Assembly: GCF_002742625.1 (NCBI RefSeq)
Contig: NZ_PEBF01000001.1
Span: forward strand, 3,534,001-3,598,000
Origin: Caulobacter sp. FWC2
GTDB taxonomy: Bacteria; Pseudomonadota; Alphaproteobacteria; Caulobacterales; Caulobacteraceae
Length of the DNA: 64,000 nt
Direction: 5' to 3'
The position numbers and the translations under genes were made by a program. This document shows, in pieces, positions 18,799 through 28,580 of the stretch. Every line of letters starts with the position of its first letter. Within the stretch, counting starts at the first letter, position 1. The notes under the pieces are model-generated. The model saw only the letters and a list, made by a program, of their open reading frames with translations, was not told the DNA's origin and searched no databases.

Positions 18799-19533
18799 AT
18801 GCGTCGCCCCGTCATCATCGCCGCCGCCCTCCTGCTCGCGCCGCTGGCCGCCTGCTCCACCGTAACCGAAGCCGTGAAGGGTCCGCAGCTGGCCCCGGTC
18901 GGCTATCCGGCCGAACTGGCCCCGATGCAGCAGCAGTATGTCTCGGCCCGCGAGCCCGCCCCGCAGGCGGCCTCGGCCAACTCGCTGTGGCGCGTCGGCG
19001 CCCGCGCGTTCTTCAACGACCAGCGCGCCAGCCGCGTCGGCGACATCGTCACCGTCATGATCGACATCGACGACAGCGCCAGCACCAAGAACCAGACGGC
19101 CTCCTCGCGCACCGCGAACATGAAGGCCGGCGTGCCGAACTTCCTGGGCCTGGAGTCCAGCCTGGGCAAGGTCCTGCCGGGCGGGTTCGATCCGGCCAAC
19201 GCCATCAACACGAACTCGGCCACCACCAACGCCGGCGCCGGCAGCGTCCAGCGCTCGGAAAAGATCAGCCTGACGATCGCCGCCGTGGTCAGCCAGGTCC
19301 TGCCGAACGGCAACATGGTCATCCAGGGCACCCAGGAGGTCCGCACCAACGCCGAGCTGCGCCAGCTGACCGTGGCCGGCATCGTGCGTCCGGAGGACAT
19401 CTCCTCGGCCAACACCATCAAGCACACCCAGATCGCCGAGGCCCGCATCAGCTACGGCGGCCGCGGCGACATCAGCCGCGTGCAGAAGACCCCGGCCGGC
19501 CAGTCGCTGGTCGAGAAATTCTCGCCGTTCTAG
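18799..19533 (+). CDS. flgH: Flagellar L-ring lipoprotein FlgH
   Basis: 244 residues. The lipobox LAAC (residues ~15-18) follows a short signal peptide. Family motifs include FFNDQRASRVGDIVTVMIDIDDSA, SLTIAAVVSQVLPNGNMVIQGTQEVR and GIVRPEDISSANTIKHTQIAEARISYGGRG. It forms the outer-membrane L ring. Last recognisable gene of the flgF operon. Confidence 0.96.
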   Translation: MRRPVIIAAALLLAPLAACSTVTEAVKGPQLAPVGYPAELAPMQQQYVSAREPAPQAASANSLWRVGARAFFNDQRASRVGDIVTVMIDIDDSASTKNQTASSRTANMKAGVPNFLGLESSLGKVLPGGFDPANAINTNSATTNAGAGSVQRSEKISLTIAAVVSQVLPNGNMVIQGTQEVRTNAELRQLTVAGIVRPEDISSANTIKHTQIAEARISYGGRGDISRVQKTPAGQSLVEKFSPF

Positions 19534-19585
19534 GCGCGACATTCGGGCGGAAAGATCCAAGGCCTCTCATAGGCCTGCAAGATCG

Positions 19586-19619
19586 TCGGGCGCGGCTACC
19601 GGAAGGTGGCCGCGCCCGA
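19586..19619. terminator. GC-rich hairpin after flgH
   Basis: TCGGGCGCGG and CCGCGCCCGA arms enclose a ~14-bp loop. There is no T tract, so it is at best a Rho-assisted stop or an RNA-stabilising hairpin at the end of the flgF operon. Confidence 0.4.
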
Positions 19620-19675
19620 TGCGTTTCAGGAGCCATTCAGGTTCAGGCTGCGTTGATTGGGGCGAGGAGAGCTTC

Positions 19676-20143
19676 ATGGGACGCCGCATCACCGCCTTCG
19701 CCGCTCTGGGTCTGGCCGCCGCCCTGGCCGGCTGCGCGCATGAGAAGGTCGCGGTGGACGGCTATCGCTGGGCCTATCTGGCGGACGACGCCGAAGCCCC
19801 TCGCCTGGCCTATGGCCGCCCCAACTCCGATGACGTCGTACTGATGATCAGCTGCCGCCCGGGTCAGGATCAGGTCGACGTCTCGGCCGTGGGCCTCACC
19901 GGCGGCGAGATCGTCCTGGCCTCGGGTCGCACGGAGAGCCGCTTCGCCGCCGCCAAGGTCGATGACGCGCTGAGCCAGGGCGGCTTCCTGGAAGGGCGCG
20001 GCAAGGCCAGCGCCCCGGCGTTGGACGGCTTCCGGAAATCAGGCGACCTGGCTCTTCTGACGAAGGGCGAACGCCACAGCCTGGCGGCAGACTCTGCCGA
20101 CCGGGGTCGCGTCAGGGCGTTCTTCAAGGCGTGCGGGGTTTAA
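19676..20143 (+). CDS. Small predicted lipoprotein
   Basis: 155 residues. The lipobox LAGC (about 18-21) follows a hydrophobic signal (ITAFAALGLAAALAGCAHEK), so it is probably anchored in the cell envelope. No domain recognised. The ATG at 19676 is used because the signal peptide starts there. It follows flgH by 142 bp in the same direction but behind a hairpin, so operon membership is uncertain. It converges with dxs (stops 11 bp apart). Confidence 0.85.
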   Translation: MGRRITAFAALGLAAALAGCAHEKVAVDGYRWAYLADDAEAPRLAYGRPNSDDVVLMISCRPGQDQVDVSAVGLTGGEIVLASGRTESRFAAAKVDDALSQGGFLEGRGKASAPALDGFRKSGDLALLTKGERHSLAADSADRGRVRAFFKACGV

Positions 20144-20154
20144 GCCCACCGAGC

Positions 20155-22077
20155 TTACGCCCGACGGCCAGCCCCCGCCGCGCTGACATTGTCCATGCCC
20201 ATGGCCGACAAGGCCCCGCGCAGTATGCCCTCGGCGTCGAGACCGGCCTGGGCGTACATGACGTCGGGCTTGTCCTGGTCCTGGAAGACGTCGGGCAGGC
20301 ACAGGGTGCGGATCTTCAGGCCGCGATCCAGCGCGCCGTGCTGGGCCAGCGCCTGCAGCACGAAGGCGCCGAAGCCGCCCATCGAGCCCTCTTCCACGGT
20401 GATGATCGCCTCGTGCTCACGCGCCAGGCGCAGCAGCAGGTCCAGGTCAAGCGGCTTGGCGAAGCGGGCGTCGCAGACGGTGGCCGACAGGCCGCGCGCG
20501 GCCAGCAGATCGGCGGCCTTCAGGCTTTCGGACAGGCGCGTGCCGAACGAGACGATGGCGACGCTGGTCCCCTCGCGGACGATGCGGCCCTTGCCGATCT
20601 CCAGCGGCTCGGCGATCGCCGGCATCTCCAGGCCCAGGCCCTCGCCGCGCGGATAGCGGAAAGCGCTGGGGCGGTCATCGATCTCGGCGGCGGTGGCGAC
20701 CATTCGGGCCAGCTCGACCTCGTCGGCGGCGGCCATCAGCACCATGCCGGGCAGAGCGCCCATGAAGCCGATGTCGAAGCTGCCGGCGTGGGTCGGGCCG
20801 TCGGCGCCGACCAGGCCGGCGCGGTCCATGGCGAAGCGCACCGGCAGACCCTGGATGGCGACGTCGTGGACAACCTGGTCGTAGCCGCGCTGCAGGAAGG
20901 TCGAATAGATCGCCGCGAACGGCTTCATGCCGTCGGCGGCCAGGCCGGCGGCGAAGGTCACCGCGTGCTGCTCGGCGATGCCGACGTCGAAGGTGCGGTC
21001 CGGGAACGCCTTCTGGAAGATGTCCAGGCCCGTGCCCGAGGGCATGGCGGCGGTGATGGCGACGATCTTGTCGTCGCGCTGCGCCTGCTTGACCAGTTCC
21101 TGGGCGAAGACCTTGGTGTAGCTGGGCGGGCCGGCGGCCGGCTTGTGCTGCTGGCCGGTGACCACGTCGAACTTGGCCACGGCGTGCAGCTTGTCCTCGG
21201 CCCCCTCGGCCGGGGCGTAGCCCTTGCCCTTCTGGGTGACGCAGTGGACCAGCACCGGCTTGTCGCCGAAGGCCTTGGCGTTCTTGAGCACGCTGACCAG
21301 GGCGTCCATGTCGTGGCCGTCGATCGGGCCGATATAGTAGAAGCCCAGCTCCTCGAAGAAGGTGCCGCCGGTGACCATGCCCCGGGCATATTCTTCCGCC
21401 TTGCGGGCCGCTTCGCGCATCGGCGTCGGCAGCTTTTCGACGACGGTCTTGCCCAGCTTGCGCACCGAGCGATAGGCGCCGCCCGAAACCAGGTTGGCCA
21501 GGTAGGCGCTCATGCCGCCCACCGGCGGGGCGATCGACATGTCGTTGTCGTTGAGGATGACGATCAGGCGCTTGGTGGTGTCGGTCGCCGCGTTCATGGC
21601 CTCATAGGCCATGCCGGCGCCCAGCGAGCCGTCGCCGATCACGGCGATGACGCTGTTGTCCTCGCCTTTCGCGTCGCGCGCGGCGCAGAAGCCCAGGGCC
21701 GCCGAGATCGAGGTCGCCGCGTGGGCCGCGCCGAACGGGTCGTATTCGCTCTCGGCCCGCTTGGTGAAGCCCGACAGGCCCCCGCCCTGGCGCAGCGTCT
21801 TGATGCGATCGCGACGGCCGGTGAGGATCTTGTGCGGATAGGCCTGGTGGCCGACATCCCAGATCAGGATGTCCTTGGGCGTCTCAAACACGTGGTGCAG
21901 GGCCACGGTCAGCTCGACCACGCCCAGGCCGGCGCCCAGGTGGCCGCCCGTCACCGACACCGCGTCGATCATCTCGGCGCGAACTTCCGCCGACAGCTGT
22001 TTCAGCTCTGGGAGGGAAAGCCCTCGCGTGTCAGCCGGCGAGGCGATCGAGTCTAGCAAGGGTGTGTTGGTGGGCAT
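20155..22077 (-). CDS. dxs: 1-Deoxy-D-xylulose-5-phosphate synthase
   Basis: A 640-residue thiamine-diphosphate enzyme joining pyruvate and glyceraldehyde 3-phosphate, the first step of the MEP isoprenoid pathway. It has [15 protein letters not shown], the ThDP/Mg motif [17 protein letters not shown]...ILNDN, and the transketolase-type C-terminal half ([17 protein letters not shown] with the catalytic Glu). ispA and xseB lie directly upstream in the same direction, a common arrangement in Proteobacteria. Confidence 0.97.
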   Translation of the reverse strand: MPTNTPLLDSIASPADTRGLSLPELKQLSAEVRAEMIDAVSVTGGHLGAGLGVVELTVALHHVFETPKDILIWDVGHQAYPHKILTGRRDRIKTLRQGGGLSGFTKRAESEYDPFGAAHAATSISAALGFCAARDAKGEDNSVIAVIGDGSLGAGMAYEAMNAATDTTKRLIVILNDNDMSIAPPVGGMSAYLANLVSGGAYRSVRKLGKTVVEKLPTPMREAARKAEEYARGMVTGGTFFEELGFYYIGPIDGHDMDALVSVLKNAKAFGDKPVLVHCVTQKGKGYAPAEGAEDKLHAVAKFDVVTGQQHKPAAGPPSYTKVFAQELVKQAQRDDKIVAITAAMPSGTGLDIFQKAFPDRTFDVGIAEQHAVTFAAGLAADGMKPFAAIYSTFLQRGYDQVVHDVAIQGLPVRFAMDRAGLVGADGPTHAGSFDIGFMGALPGMVLMAAADEVELARMVATAAEIDDRPSAFRYPRGEGLGLEMPAIAEPLEIGKGRIVREGTSVAIVSFGTRLSESLKAADLLAARGLSATVCDARFAKPLDLDLLLRLAREHEAIITVEEGSMGGFGAFVLQALAQHGALDRGLKIRTLCLPDVFQDQDKPDVMYAQAGLDAEGILRGALSAMGMDNVSAAGAGRRA

Positions 22078-22094
22078 GTTTGAAGAAAGCGCGG

Positions 22095-22997
22095 TCAGTT
22101 CCGGCGGTCCAGCACGAAATCGACGCTTTCGCGCAGATGTCCGGCTCGTTCGCCAAAGATTTCAAGATGGGAGCGGGTCTGGTCGGCCAAAAGCGCCACG
22201 CGCTCTTTCGCCGCGTCCAGTCCCAGCAGGGTGACGTAGTTGGCCTTGCCCATGGCGGCGTCCTTGCCGCCGGTGGCCTTGCCCATGGTCTCGGGATCGC
22301 CCTCGGCGTCGAGAATGTCGTCGACGATCTGGTAGGCCAGGCCCAGGTCCTGGGCGAAGGCCATCAGGGCGGCGCGCTCGGATTCCTTGGCGCGGGCGAT
22401 GATCAGCGGGATCTCGAACGCGAAGGCGATCAGGGCGCCCGTCTTCAAGCGCTGCATGCGGGCGACCGCGCCCAGGTCGTCGCGGACGCCCAGAATGTCG
22501 ATCATCTGGCCGCCGGCCATGCCCTTGGCGCCCGAGGCGATGGCCAGCTTGCGCACCAGTTCCGACCGCACATGGCCGTCGTCGTGGGTGTCGGGGTGGG
22601 CCATGATCTCGAAGGCCGCCGTCTGCAGGGCGTCCCCCGCGAGGATGGCGGTGGCCTCGTCATATTGCTTGTGCACGGTCGGACGCCCGCGGCGGACGTC
22701 GTCGTCGTCCATGGCCGGCAGGTCGTCATGGACCAGGCTGTAGGCGTGGATGCATTCCAGCGCGCAGGCCGCGCGCAGAACCGGCCGCTCGGGCAGGTCG
22801 AACATCTTGCCGGTCTCGAGCGCGAAGAACGGCCGCAAGCGCTTGCCCGGCCCCAGGGCCGCGTAGCGCATGGCTTCCGTCAGGCGCGTTTCCGGACCAT
22901 CGCTGCGGGGCAGCAGTTCGTCGAGCGCCACGGTGACGATGTCAGCGGCCTGGACGATCCGCTTCTCAAGATCACTGGACGGACGCGAACTCGCCAT
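22095..22997 (-). CDS. ispA: Farnesyl diphosphate synthase (polyprenyl synthetase)
   Basis: 300 residues. The two Asp-rich motifs are [21 protein letters not shown] (first, DDxxxxD type) and [13 protein letters not shown] (second). [13 protein letters not shown] binds the isoprenoid diphosphate. It makes C15 prenyl diphosphate from IPP and DMAPP/GPP. The start codon overlaps the xseB stop (ATGA); dxs follows 17 bp downstream. Confidence 0.93.
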   Translation of the reverse strand: MASSRPSSDLEKRIVQAADIVTVALDELLPRSDGPETRLTEAMRYAALGPGKRLRPFFALETGKMFDLPERPVLRAACALECIHAYSLVHDDLPAMDDDDVRRGRPTVHKQYDEATAILAGDALQTAAFEIMAHPDTHDDGHVRSELVRKLAIASGAKGMAGGQMIDILGVRDDLGAVARMQRLKTGALIAFAFEIPLIIARAKESERAALMAFAQDLGLAYQIVDDILDAEGDPETMGKATGGKDAAMGKANYVTLLGLDAAKERVALLADQTRSHLEIFGERAGHLRESVDFVLDRRN

Positions 22998-23251
22998 CAG
23001 TTGAACTCGGCCGGCTCGGCGGCGACGGCGCCGCCCTGACCCAGGACGATCTTCTCGACCTTCAGGCGCGCGGCCTCCAGCTTCTTCTCGCAGTGGGCCT
23101 TCAGGGCCGCGCCGCGCTCATAGATGTCGATCGACCGCTCCAGCGGAGCTTGGCCCGACTCCAGCTCGGCCACGATCCGCTCAAGCTGCGCCAGGGCTTC
23201 TTCGAAGCTCAGGGCGGAGATATCGGCGGGATTGCTGGCGGCGTCGGTCAT
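22997..23251 (-). CDS. xseB: Exodeoxyribonuclease VII small subunit
   Basis: 84 residues. The family core [55 protein letters not shown] is complete. The small subunit binds XseA to form the ssDNA exonuclease. ATG at 23251 ([10 protein letters not shown]) is chosen; an upstream in-frame start at 23305 would add an unlikely 18 residues. First gene of xseB-ispA-dxs. Confidence 0.95.
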   Translation of the reverse strand: MTDAASNPADISALSFEEALAQLERIVAELESGQAPLERSIDIYERGAALKAHCEKKLEAARLKVEKIVLGQGGAVAAEPAEFN

Positions 23252-23360
23252 TTCAACTCTCAGGTGAACAGGCGTGAGCCTAGTGTCCCGGGCCGACGCG
23301 AGCAACGGCCTAGAGCCTGGGCGTGGTTAAGGGAAGAGGGTTTGCGAGATCGGTGACAGA

Positions 23361-23975
23361 TCAGCCGCGGCGGAAGCGCTTGAGGCTCCAGTAGGCGTGA
23401 CCTTCATCAAGCAGTTTCGTCAGCCCACGCGCCTTCAGCGCATCGGCGATCATCCAGTTGAAGAAGCCGTGAGCCACGAGCAGTACGTCCTGGCCCTGGT
23501 CGGACAGCGCCACCAGCCGGTCGGCGGCCTTGCCGGCCCTGACCTCGGCTTCGGCGCGGGTCTCCTGGCCGCCGTGATTGTTGAAGAACCACCACCAGAA
23601 GCGGGCGAAGAAACCCAGGCGCTTGGGCGACATCCGCAGCCACAGCGGCCAGGGCGGCGGCGGCAGCGGGGCTTCGATGAAGGTCTCATCGGTGGTGAAG
23701 GTCCGCTCGCCGACCACCGCCTTGGCGGTCTCGATGGCGCGGCGGCGGGTCGAGACGATGATCACGTCCGCGTCACGGGCGATCTGGATCAGCCCGTCCG
23801 GCGGGGTCTGTCCGTCCTTCAGGCCGCCCACCTCGTAGCGCGCCCACCAGTCGCCGTATTCAGGCGCATTGAGGCGGACCTTGCGCGACAGGGCGGGCTC
23901 GCCGTGGCGGGCCAGGGTGACGGTCCCCGACTTCACGGGCGAGGACGCTTGGTCGGCGATGGTGACGTCGGCCAT
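23361..23975 (-). CDS. Histidine phosphatase (phosphoglycerate mutase-like)
   Basis: 204 residues of the histidine phosphatase superfamily. VTLARHGEPALS carries the phosphorylated His (RHG); VSTRRRAIETAKAV contains the supporting Arg, and LLVAHGFFNWM the second catalytic His. A tryptophan-rich insert (PPPPWPLWLRMSPKRLGFFARFWWWFFNNHGG) in the middle may be amphipathic or membrane-associated. Start ATG at 23975. The substrate cannot be told from sequence. Confidence 0.85.
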   Translation of the reverse strand: MADVTIADQASSPVKSGTVTLARHGEPALSRKVRLNAPEYGDWWARYEVGGLKDGQTPPDGLIQIARDADVIIVSTRRRAIETAKAVVGERTFTTDETFIEAPLPPPPWPLWLRMSPKRLGFFARFWWWFFNNHGGQETRAEAEVRAGKAADRLVALSDQGQDVLLVAHGFFNWMIADALKARGLTKLLDEGHAYWSLKRFRRG

Positions 23976-24016
23976 GTTGAAGAGAAGTCGGTGGGCCCAG
24001 CGGCCTTTCCGTCCCC

Positions 24017-24937
24017 TCACCCCTCCTGAAGAGCGCGCACATGCGCGGCGGCGGAACGCCCCAGCGCCTGGAGGTCGTAACCGCCCTCGAGCGAGGACAC
24101 AACCCGGCCCTTGGCGCGGGCGTTGGCCACCGAGACGATCGCCCGCGTCGCCCAGGCGAAATCGTCCTCGTCCAGGCTCTGGGCCGACAGCGGATCGCGG
24201 ACGTGGGCGTCGAAGCCGGCCGAGACGATCAGCAGCTCGGGCGCGAAGGCGTCGACCTTGTCCATCAGCCCCTCGAATCGCGACCGCCACAGTTCGCGCG
24301 GCGCATGCGGGGCCACCGTGGCGTTGGCGATGTTGCCCAGACCGGTCTCGGACGGATCGCCGGTGCCCGGATAGAGCGGCGACTGGTGGATCGAGGCGAA
24401 GAACACGGTCGGGTCGTTCTCGAACACGGCTTGTGTGCCGTTGCCGTGGTGGACGTCGAAGTCGACGATCGCCACCCGCTTCAGCCCGGCCGCCTGGGCC
24501 GCGCGGGCCGCCACGGCGACGCTGGAAAAGACGCAAAAGCCCATGGCCACGCCCGGCTCGGCATGATGTCCCGGCGGCCGCACGGCGCAGAATGCTCGCC
24601 TGGCCTCGCCCGCCGCCACGGCTCGCACCGCCGCGACGCTGGCCCCGGCCGCGCGACGGGCGGCCGCCAGGCTGCCGCTCGACATCACCGTGTCGGGGTC
24701 CAGCGCCAGCCGGCCCGACCTGGGCGCGGCCTCGAACACGGCGTCGACGAAGGCCTTGGGATGCACCCGCAGCAGGTCCTCGACCTCGACCAGCGGCGCA
24801 TCCAGCGCCTCCAGCGCCAGATTGGGATCATCGTTCAGGGCGTCGATCACGGCGCGCAGGCGCTCTGGGCTCTCCACGTGGCCATGGCCGGGCTGGTGGT
24901 CGAGCATGTCGAGATGGGTATAAAGCGCCACGGTCAT
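24017..24937 (-). CDS. Histone-deacetylase family amidohydrolase
   Basis: 306 residues of the class II HDAC / acetylpolyamine amidohydrolase family. Motifs: [41 protein letters not shown] (catalytic His pair), [15 protein letters not shown] (zinc ligands) and [13 protein letters not shown]. Likely a zinc-dependent deacetylase acting on acetylpolyamines or acetyl-lysine. Its start is only 16 bp from the start of the divergent acetyltransferase gene. Confidence 0.9.
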   Translation of the reverse strand: MTVALYTHLDMLDHQPGHGHVESPERLRAVIDALNDDPNLALEALDAPLVEVEDLLRVHPKAFVDAVFEAAPRSGRLALDPDTVMSSGSLAAARRAAGASVAAVRAVAAGEARRAFCAVRPPGHHAEPGVAMGFCVFSSVAVAARAAQAAGLKRVAIVDFDVHHGNGTQAVFENDPTVFFASIHQSPLYPGTGDPSETGLGNIANATVAPHAPRELWRSRFEGLMDKVDAFAPELLIVSAGFDAHVRDPLSAQSLDEDDFAWATRAIVSVANARAKGRVVSSLEGGYDLQALGRSAAAHVRALQEG

Positions 24938-24953
24938 GCGAGGATTCTAGACC

Positions 24954-25490
24954 TTGAACGCTGCTCAGACCATCCGCCCGTCTTCCATTCGCCGCGCCAC
25001 GATCGACGACGCCGACACCGTGTCCAGCCTGGGCGCGCGCACCTTCACGGAAACCTTCGCCCACCTCTATCCGCCCGAGGACCTGGAGACCTTCCTGGCC
25101 TATGCCTACGGCTTGGAGCGGACCCGCAACGACCTGGCCCATCCCGACAAGGCGACCTGGCTGCTGGAGGACGAGGACGGCGAGGCCATCGGCTACGCCC
25201 TGGCCGGACCGTGCGACCTGCCCCATGAGGACGTTGAGCCCGCCCATGGCGAGCTGAAGCGGGTCTATGTGCTCAAGAGCCACCAGGGCGGCGGGCGCGG
25301 CTCGGCGCTGCTGAACACCGCCCTGGACTGGCTGGAGAAGGACGGCCCCCGCCCGCTGTGGATCGGCGTGTGGTCCGAGAACTTCGGGGCGCAGAAGCTC
25401 TATGGCCGCCTGGGGTTCGAGAAGGTCGGCGAGTACCACTTCCCGGTCGGGGAGACGCGGGACCTGGAGTTCATCCTGCGGCGGGGATGA
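24954..25490 (+). CDS. GNAT family N-acetyltransferase
   Basis: 178 residues with a GNAT fold: IRRATIDDADTVSSLGARTF at the N-terminus, the acetyl-CoA loop VYVLKSHQGGGRGSALLNTALDW (motif A QGGGRGS), and WSENFGAQKLYGRLGFEKVGEYHF at the C-terminus. The start is TTG at 24954; no ATG precedes the conserved region and the ribosome-binding site is weak, so a leaderless transcript is possible. Its substrate is unknown. Confidence 0.87.
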   Translation: MNAAQTIRPSSIRRATIDDADTVSSLGARTFTETFAHLYPPEDLETFLAYAYGLERTRNDLAHPDKATWLLEDEDGEAIGYALAGPCDLPHEDVEPAHGELKRVYVLKSHQGGGRGSALLNTALDWLEKDGPRPLWIGVWSENFGAQKLYGRLGFEKVGEYHFPVGETRDLEFILRRG

Positions 25491-25556
25491 GGCTCGGCAT
25501 TGCGTCGCGATTGAGAACCCTCCATTCTCCCGAACATCTGTTCGAAAGCCGCGCCG

Positions 25557-26735
25557 ATGTTCCTTCGCTTCTTCTCCGAGCTCCGCCAGGCCAAGGTGCC
25601 GGTGAGCCTGCGTGAATACCTCCTGCTGATGGAGGCCCTCGACAAGGACGTCATCGATCGCAGGATCGAGGATTTCTACTTCCTGTCGCGCGCCAGCCTG
25701 GTGAAGGACGAGAAGAACCTCGACAAGTTCGACCGCGTGTTCGGCCACGTCTTCAAGGGGCTGGAGACCGTCAATGACGGCCTCGCCGCCGATATCCCGG
25801 AAGAGTGGCTCAAGGCCCTGACCGAGAAGTTCCTGACCGACGAGGAGAAGGCTCAGATCGAGGCCCTGGGCGGCTTCGAGAAATTGATGGAGACCCTGCA
25901 GGAGCGGCTGCGCGAGCAGCACAAGCGTCACGAGGGCGGCAACAAGATGATCGGCTCGGGCGGCACCTCGCCGTTCGGCAACAACGGCTACAACCCCGAA
26001 GGCGTGCGCATCGGCCAGGACAAGAGCCGCCACGGCCGCGCGGTGAAGGTCTGGGACAAGCGCGAGTACAAGAACCTCGACGACTCGGTCGAGCTGGGCA
26101 CCCGCAACATCAAGGTCGCCCTACGGCGCTTGAGGAAGTTCGCCCGCACCGGCGCGGCCGAAGAGCTGGACCTGAACGGCACCATCAAGGGCACGGCCGA
26201 GAAGGGCTATCTGGACATCCAGCTGCGGCCCGAGCGCCGCAACGCCATCAAGGTGCTGATCTTCTTCGACATCGGCGGCTCGATGGACGGCCACATCAAG
26301 CTCTGCGAGGAGCTGTTCAGCGCCGCCAAGACCGAGTTCAAGAACCTGGAGTTCTACTACTTCCACAACTGCCTCTACGAGACCGTGTGGAAGGACAACA
26401 AGCGCCGCAACACCGAGAAGATCCAGACCTTCGACGTGCTCCACAAGTTCCCGGCCGACTACAAGGTGATCTTCGTCGGCGACGCGACCATGAGCCCGTA
26501 CGAGATCACCTATCCGGGCGGCAGCGTCGAGCACTGGAACGAGGAGCCCGGCGCGATCTGGATGCAGCGGGTCACCGACATCTACCAGAGCTGCATCTGG
26601 CTGAACCCGACGCCGGAACGGCACTGGGACTACACCCAGTCGATCGGCGTGATGAAACAGATCGTCTCCGACCGCATGTATCCGCTGACCATCGACGGCC
26701 TGGACAAGGCCATGCGCGAGCTGGTTAGGGGCTAG
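25557..26735 (+). CDS. VWA (CoxE-like) domain protein
   Basis: 392 residues. An N-terminal DUF444/CoxE-like helical region (FLRFFSELRQAKVPVSLREYLLLMEALDKDVI) is followed by a von Willebrand A-type domain: VLIFFDIGGSMDGHIKLCEELFSAAK (about 235-260) and VIFVGDATMSPYEI. The first MIDAS motif is D-x-G-G-S rather than the usual D-x-S-x-S, so metal binding may be altered. Related proteins often work with MoxR-type AAA ATPases, but none is next to it. The TAG stop lies in the inverted repeat at 26733-26764. Confidence 0.87.
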   Translation: MFLRFFSELRQAKVPVSLREYLLLMEALDKDVIDRRIEDFYFLSRASLVKDEKNLDKFDRVFGHVFKGLETVNDGLAADIPEEWLKALTEKFLTDEEKAQIEALGGFEKLMETLQERLREQHKRHEGGNKMIGSGGTSPFGNNGYNPEGVRIGQDKSRHGRAVKVWDKREYKNLDDSVELGTRNIKVALRRLRKFARTGAAEELDLNGTIKGTAEKGYLDIQLRPERRNAIKVLIFFDIGGSMDGHIKLCEELFSAAKTEFKNLEFYYFHNCLYETVWKDNKRRNTEKIQTFDVLHKFPADYKVIFVGDATMSPYEITYPGGSVEHWNEEPGAIWMQRVTDIYQSCIWLNPTPERHWDYTQSIGVMKQIVSDRMYPLTIDGLDKAMRELVRG

Positions 26736-26764
26736 AGCCCCAGCTAGACGGGGGACAGGCTCTA
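26733..26764. terminator. Inverted repeat joining two convergent gene ends
   Basis: TAGAGCC and GGCTCTA form the outer arms, with imperfect CCC/GGG pairing inside. The arms contain the stop codons of both convergent genes (TAG at 26733-26735 on plus and TAG at 26764-26762 on minus). Likely a bidirectional stop. Arms resemble those at 3329-3380. Confidence 0.6.
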
Positions 26765-28165
26765 ACGCCCGGTCGTCGTATCGCCGTAGTGGCCGGCGTC
26801 CGCAGTCGGCTGGCCGATCAGCGGCACTTCGGGCGGCGCGGTGTGGTCGTTGGCGATCGTCGTCCCGATCCGGAAGGTGGCGCTGGCGGCCCCGCCGAGC
26901 AGGATGAAGACGTCTTCTTTTCCGTCACCGTCGATATCGAAACCGACGCGAGTCCCCGACACCGCCGCACTAACGTCCGTCGCCTGCGCGAGGGTGGTGT
27001 CGTTCAGCACCTCAATCTGCGTCCCCAGCACGTTGCTGACGGCGGCGGTGCTGACCACGGTCACGTGGCCGTCGCCCATCACGGCCAGGTGGTCGCCCTT
27101 GGCGGCCGTGTAGTCGAGCACCACGCCGAGCAGCGCGGCGGTCTTGTCGGCCGGTGGCGCGGCGGAGATCAGGAAGGTGTCGGCCCCGGCCCCGCCCTTG
27201 GCGACCACGCGGGCGTTCATGACGATGCGATCGGCGCCTTCGCCGCCCTCCAGGTGATCGACCTCGCCCTTCGGCGCGCCGCGACCGTCGATATAGTCGT
27301 CGCCCGCCCCGCCCCGGATCGTGTCCGCGCCGGCCGTGCCATACATGACGTCGTTGCCAGAGGATCCCACCATGACGCTCTTGGTGGCGGCGAAGCCCTG
27401 GTTGCCCACGTCTTCGACGACCGCCCTTTCGTCCGCAGCAGCCGGCGCTTGAACGGGGCTCGGAGCCGGCGCCGGCGCCGGCGGAGCCTGCTCGCCGGTC
27501 AGATGGGCGATCTTGAACACCGACAGGCCCTGGGGAGCCTCGCTCGGCGCCTGGACCACGATCGACCCGGCGCTCTCCGGCTTGATCGCCGCCGGCGCCG
27601 CCGCTGCCTCGCCCGTCGCCGCGGCCGGCGTATGCGCCGGGGTCCGGTCGGCTTCGAGGTTCAGGGCGGCGACCAGCCTGGAGGCCATCGTCTGAAGGGC
27701 CGGATCATCGATGCGCGGCAGGTTGTCGAAGGTCAGGTGGCCCGCCTGGCCCAGTTCGGCGCCGCGCAGCTCGAGATAGAGACCGACGGCGATGACCAGC
27801 GACAGGAAGGACTGGGCCTCGCGGCTGGACGGATTGAAGGCCACGACCGTGCCGTTCTGTTCGGTCATGCTCGAGGACAGCACCTGGCGCAGCGCGCCCC
27901 ACAGGCTGCCCACCTGGTGGAACATGTCGATCGCCGCATCGTGGACGACGAACTGGCCATCGATGCGGGCGACATGGACCAGGACGTCCTGGTTGGAGTC
28001 GGTGACCACGTACCAGGGGTCGCCCGAGTCGGTCTGGCCGAAGATCCCGTCGACCTCGCCATAGGCCGTCTCCAGCTGCTGCGTCAGCAGCATCAGCAGG
28101 CCGCGCTCGTTGGCGGACCAGTCGCTGGCCGGAGGCCGCGGGCTGAAGGCTAGGATCTCACCCAT
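26762..28165 (-). CDS. RTX (hemolysin-type calcium-binding) repeat protein
   Basis: 467 residues without a signal peptide. Residues 1-165 form an unrecognised domain; ~170-250 is an Ala/Pro-rich linker. RTX nonapeptide repeats follow (GSSGNDVMYGTAGADTIRG and GAGDDYIDG, with later VDHLEGGEGADRI and GGAGADTFLI), and the C-terminus has an FG-GAP-like calcium loop DIDGDGKEDVFILLGG. RTX proteins usually leave the cell by type I secretion through a C-terminal signal; no type I genes adjoin it. It starts 14 bp after the XRE regulator gene, so the two are probably one operon. Confidence 0.85.
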   Translation of the reverse strand: MGEILAFSPRPPASDWSANERGLLMLLTQQLETAYGEVDGIFGQTDSGDPWYVVTDSNQDVLVHVARIDGQFVVHDAAIDMFHQVGSLWGALRQVLSSSMTEQNGTVVAFNPSSREAQSFLSLVIAVGLYLELRGAELGQAGHLTFDNLPRIDDPALQTMASRLVAALNLEADRTPAHTPAAATGEAAAAPAAIKPESAGSIVVQAPSEAPQGLSVFKIAHLTGEQAPPAPAPAPSPVQAPAAADERAVVEDVGNQGFAATKSVMVGSSGNDVMYGTAGADTIRGGAGDDYIDGRGAPKGEVDHLEGGEGADRIVMNARVVAKGGAGADTFLISAAPPADKTAALLGVVLDYTAAKGDHLAVMGDGHVTVVSTAAVSNVLGTQIEVLNDTTLAQATDVSAAVSGTRVGFDIDGDGKEDVFILLGGAASATFRIGTTIANDHTAPPEVPLIGQPTADAGHYGDTTTGR

Positions 28166-28179
28166 ATTGTCGTCGCTCG

Positions 28180-28527
28180 TCAGGCCTGGGCCGCCCGTTC
28201 GGTCACGACCGGCTCAGCCTCTTCGGCGGCGCCGTCGAACAGAAGCCGGTACAGCTCGGGTTCGTAATATCGCAGCAGGGTGCGGGCGAACTGACCGGGA
28301 TCAAGACCCAGGCTCTCCGCCCAGACGGCTTGAGCCTCGATCGGAACGCGACCAAGACCGTTCTCAACCTGCGAGACGAAGGTGTAGTAACGCAACCCGG
28401 TCTTCTCGGCCAGTTCCGCCTGCGTGAGGCCCGCGGCCTCGCGCGCGGCCTTAAGCCAGCGCCCCGCTTCGCGGCGCAGGGTCTTGGTCAGGGCCGCCTT
28501 GGCGGGATTCATCGCCGTTCTGGACAT
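28180..28527 (-). CDS. XRE-family HTH regulator
   Basis: 115 residues. The helix-turn-helix is WLKAAREAAGLTQAELAEKTGLRYYTFVSQVENGLGRVP (about 24-62), followed by an unclassified acidic tail. ATG at 28527 is used; ATG at 28512 is possible. It precedes the RTX gene by 14 bp, suggesting that it controls its own operon. A short inverted repeat, TGCGT-AAAA-ACGCA, about 54 bp upstream of its start is a candidate binding site. Confidence 0.87.
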   Translation of the reverse strand: MSRTAMNPAKAALTKTLRREAGRWLKAAREAAGLTQAELAEKTGLRYYTFVSQVENGLGRVPIEAQAVWAESLGLDPGQFARTLLRYYEPELYRLLFDGAAEEAEPVVTERAAQA

Positions 28528-28580
28528 TGCAAAGCCGCTTCCTCGCCCACTACGCGGGCGCTGCCCTAGTTGTTACACAA

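Noticed and set aside
23975..24536. Upstream extension of the histidine phosphatase frame
   Set aside because: The extra residues are read antisense through the deacetylase gene and are Arg/Gly-rich; the real start is at 23975.
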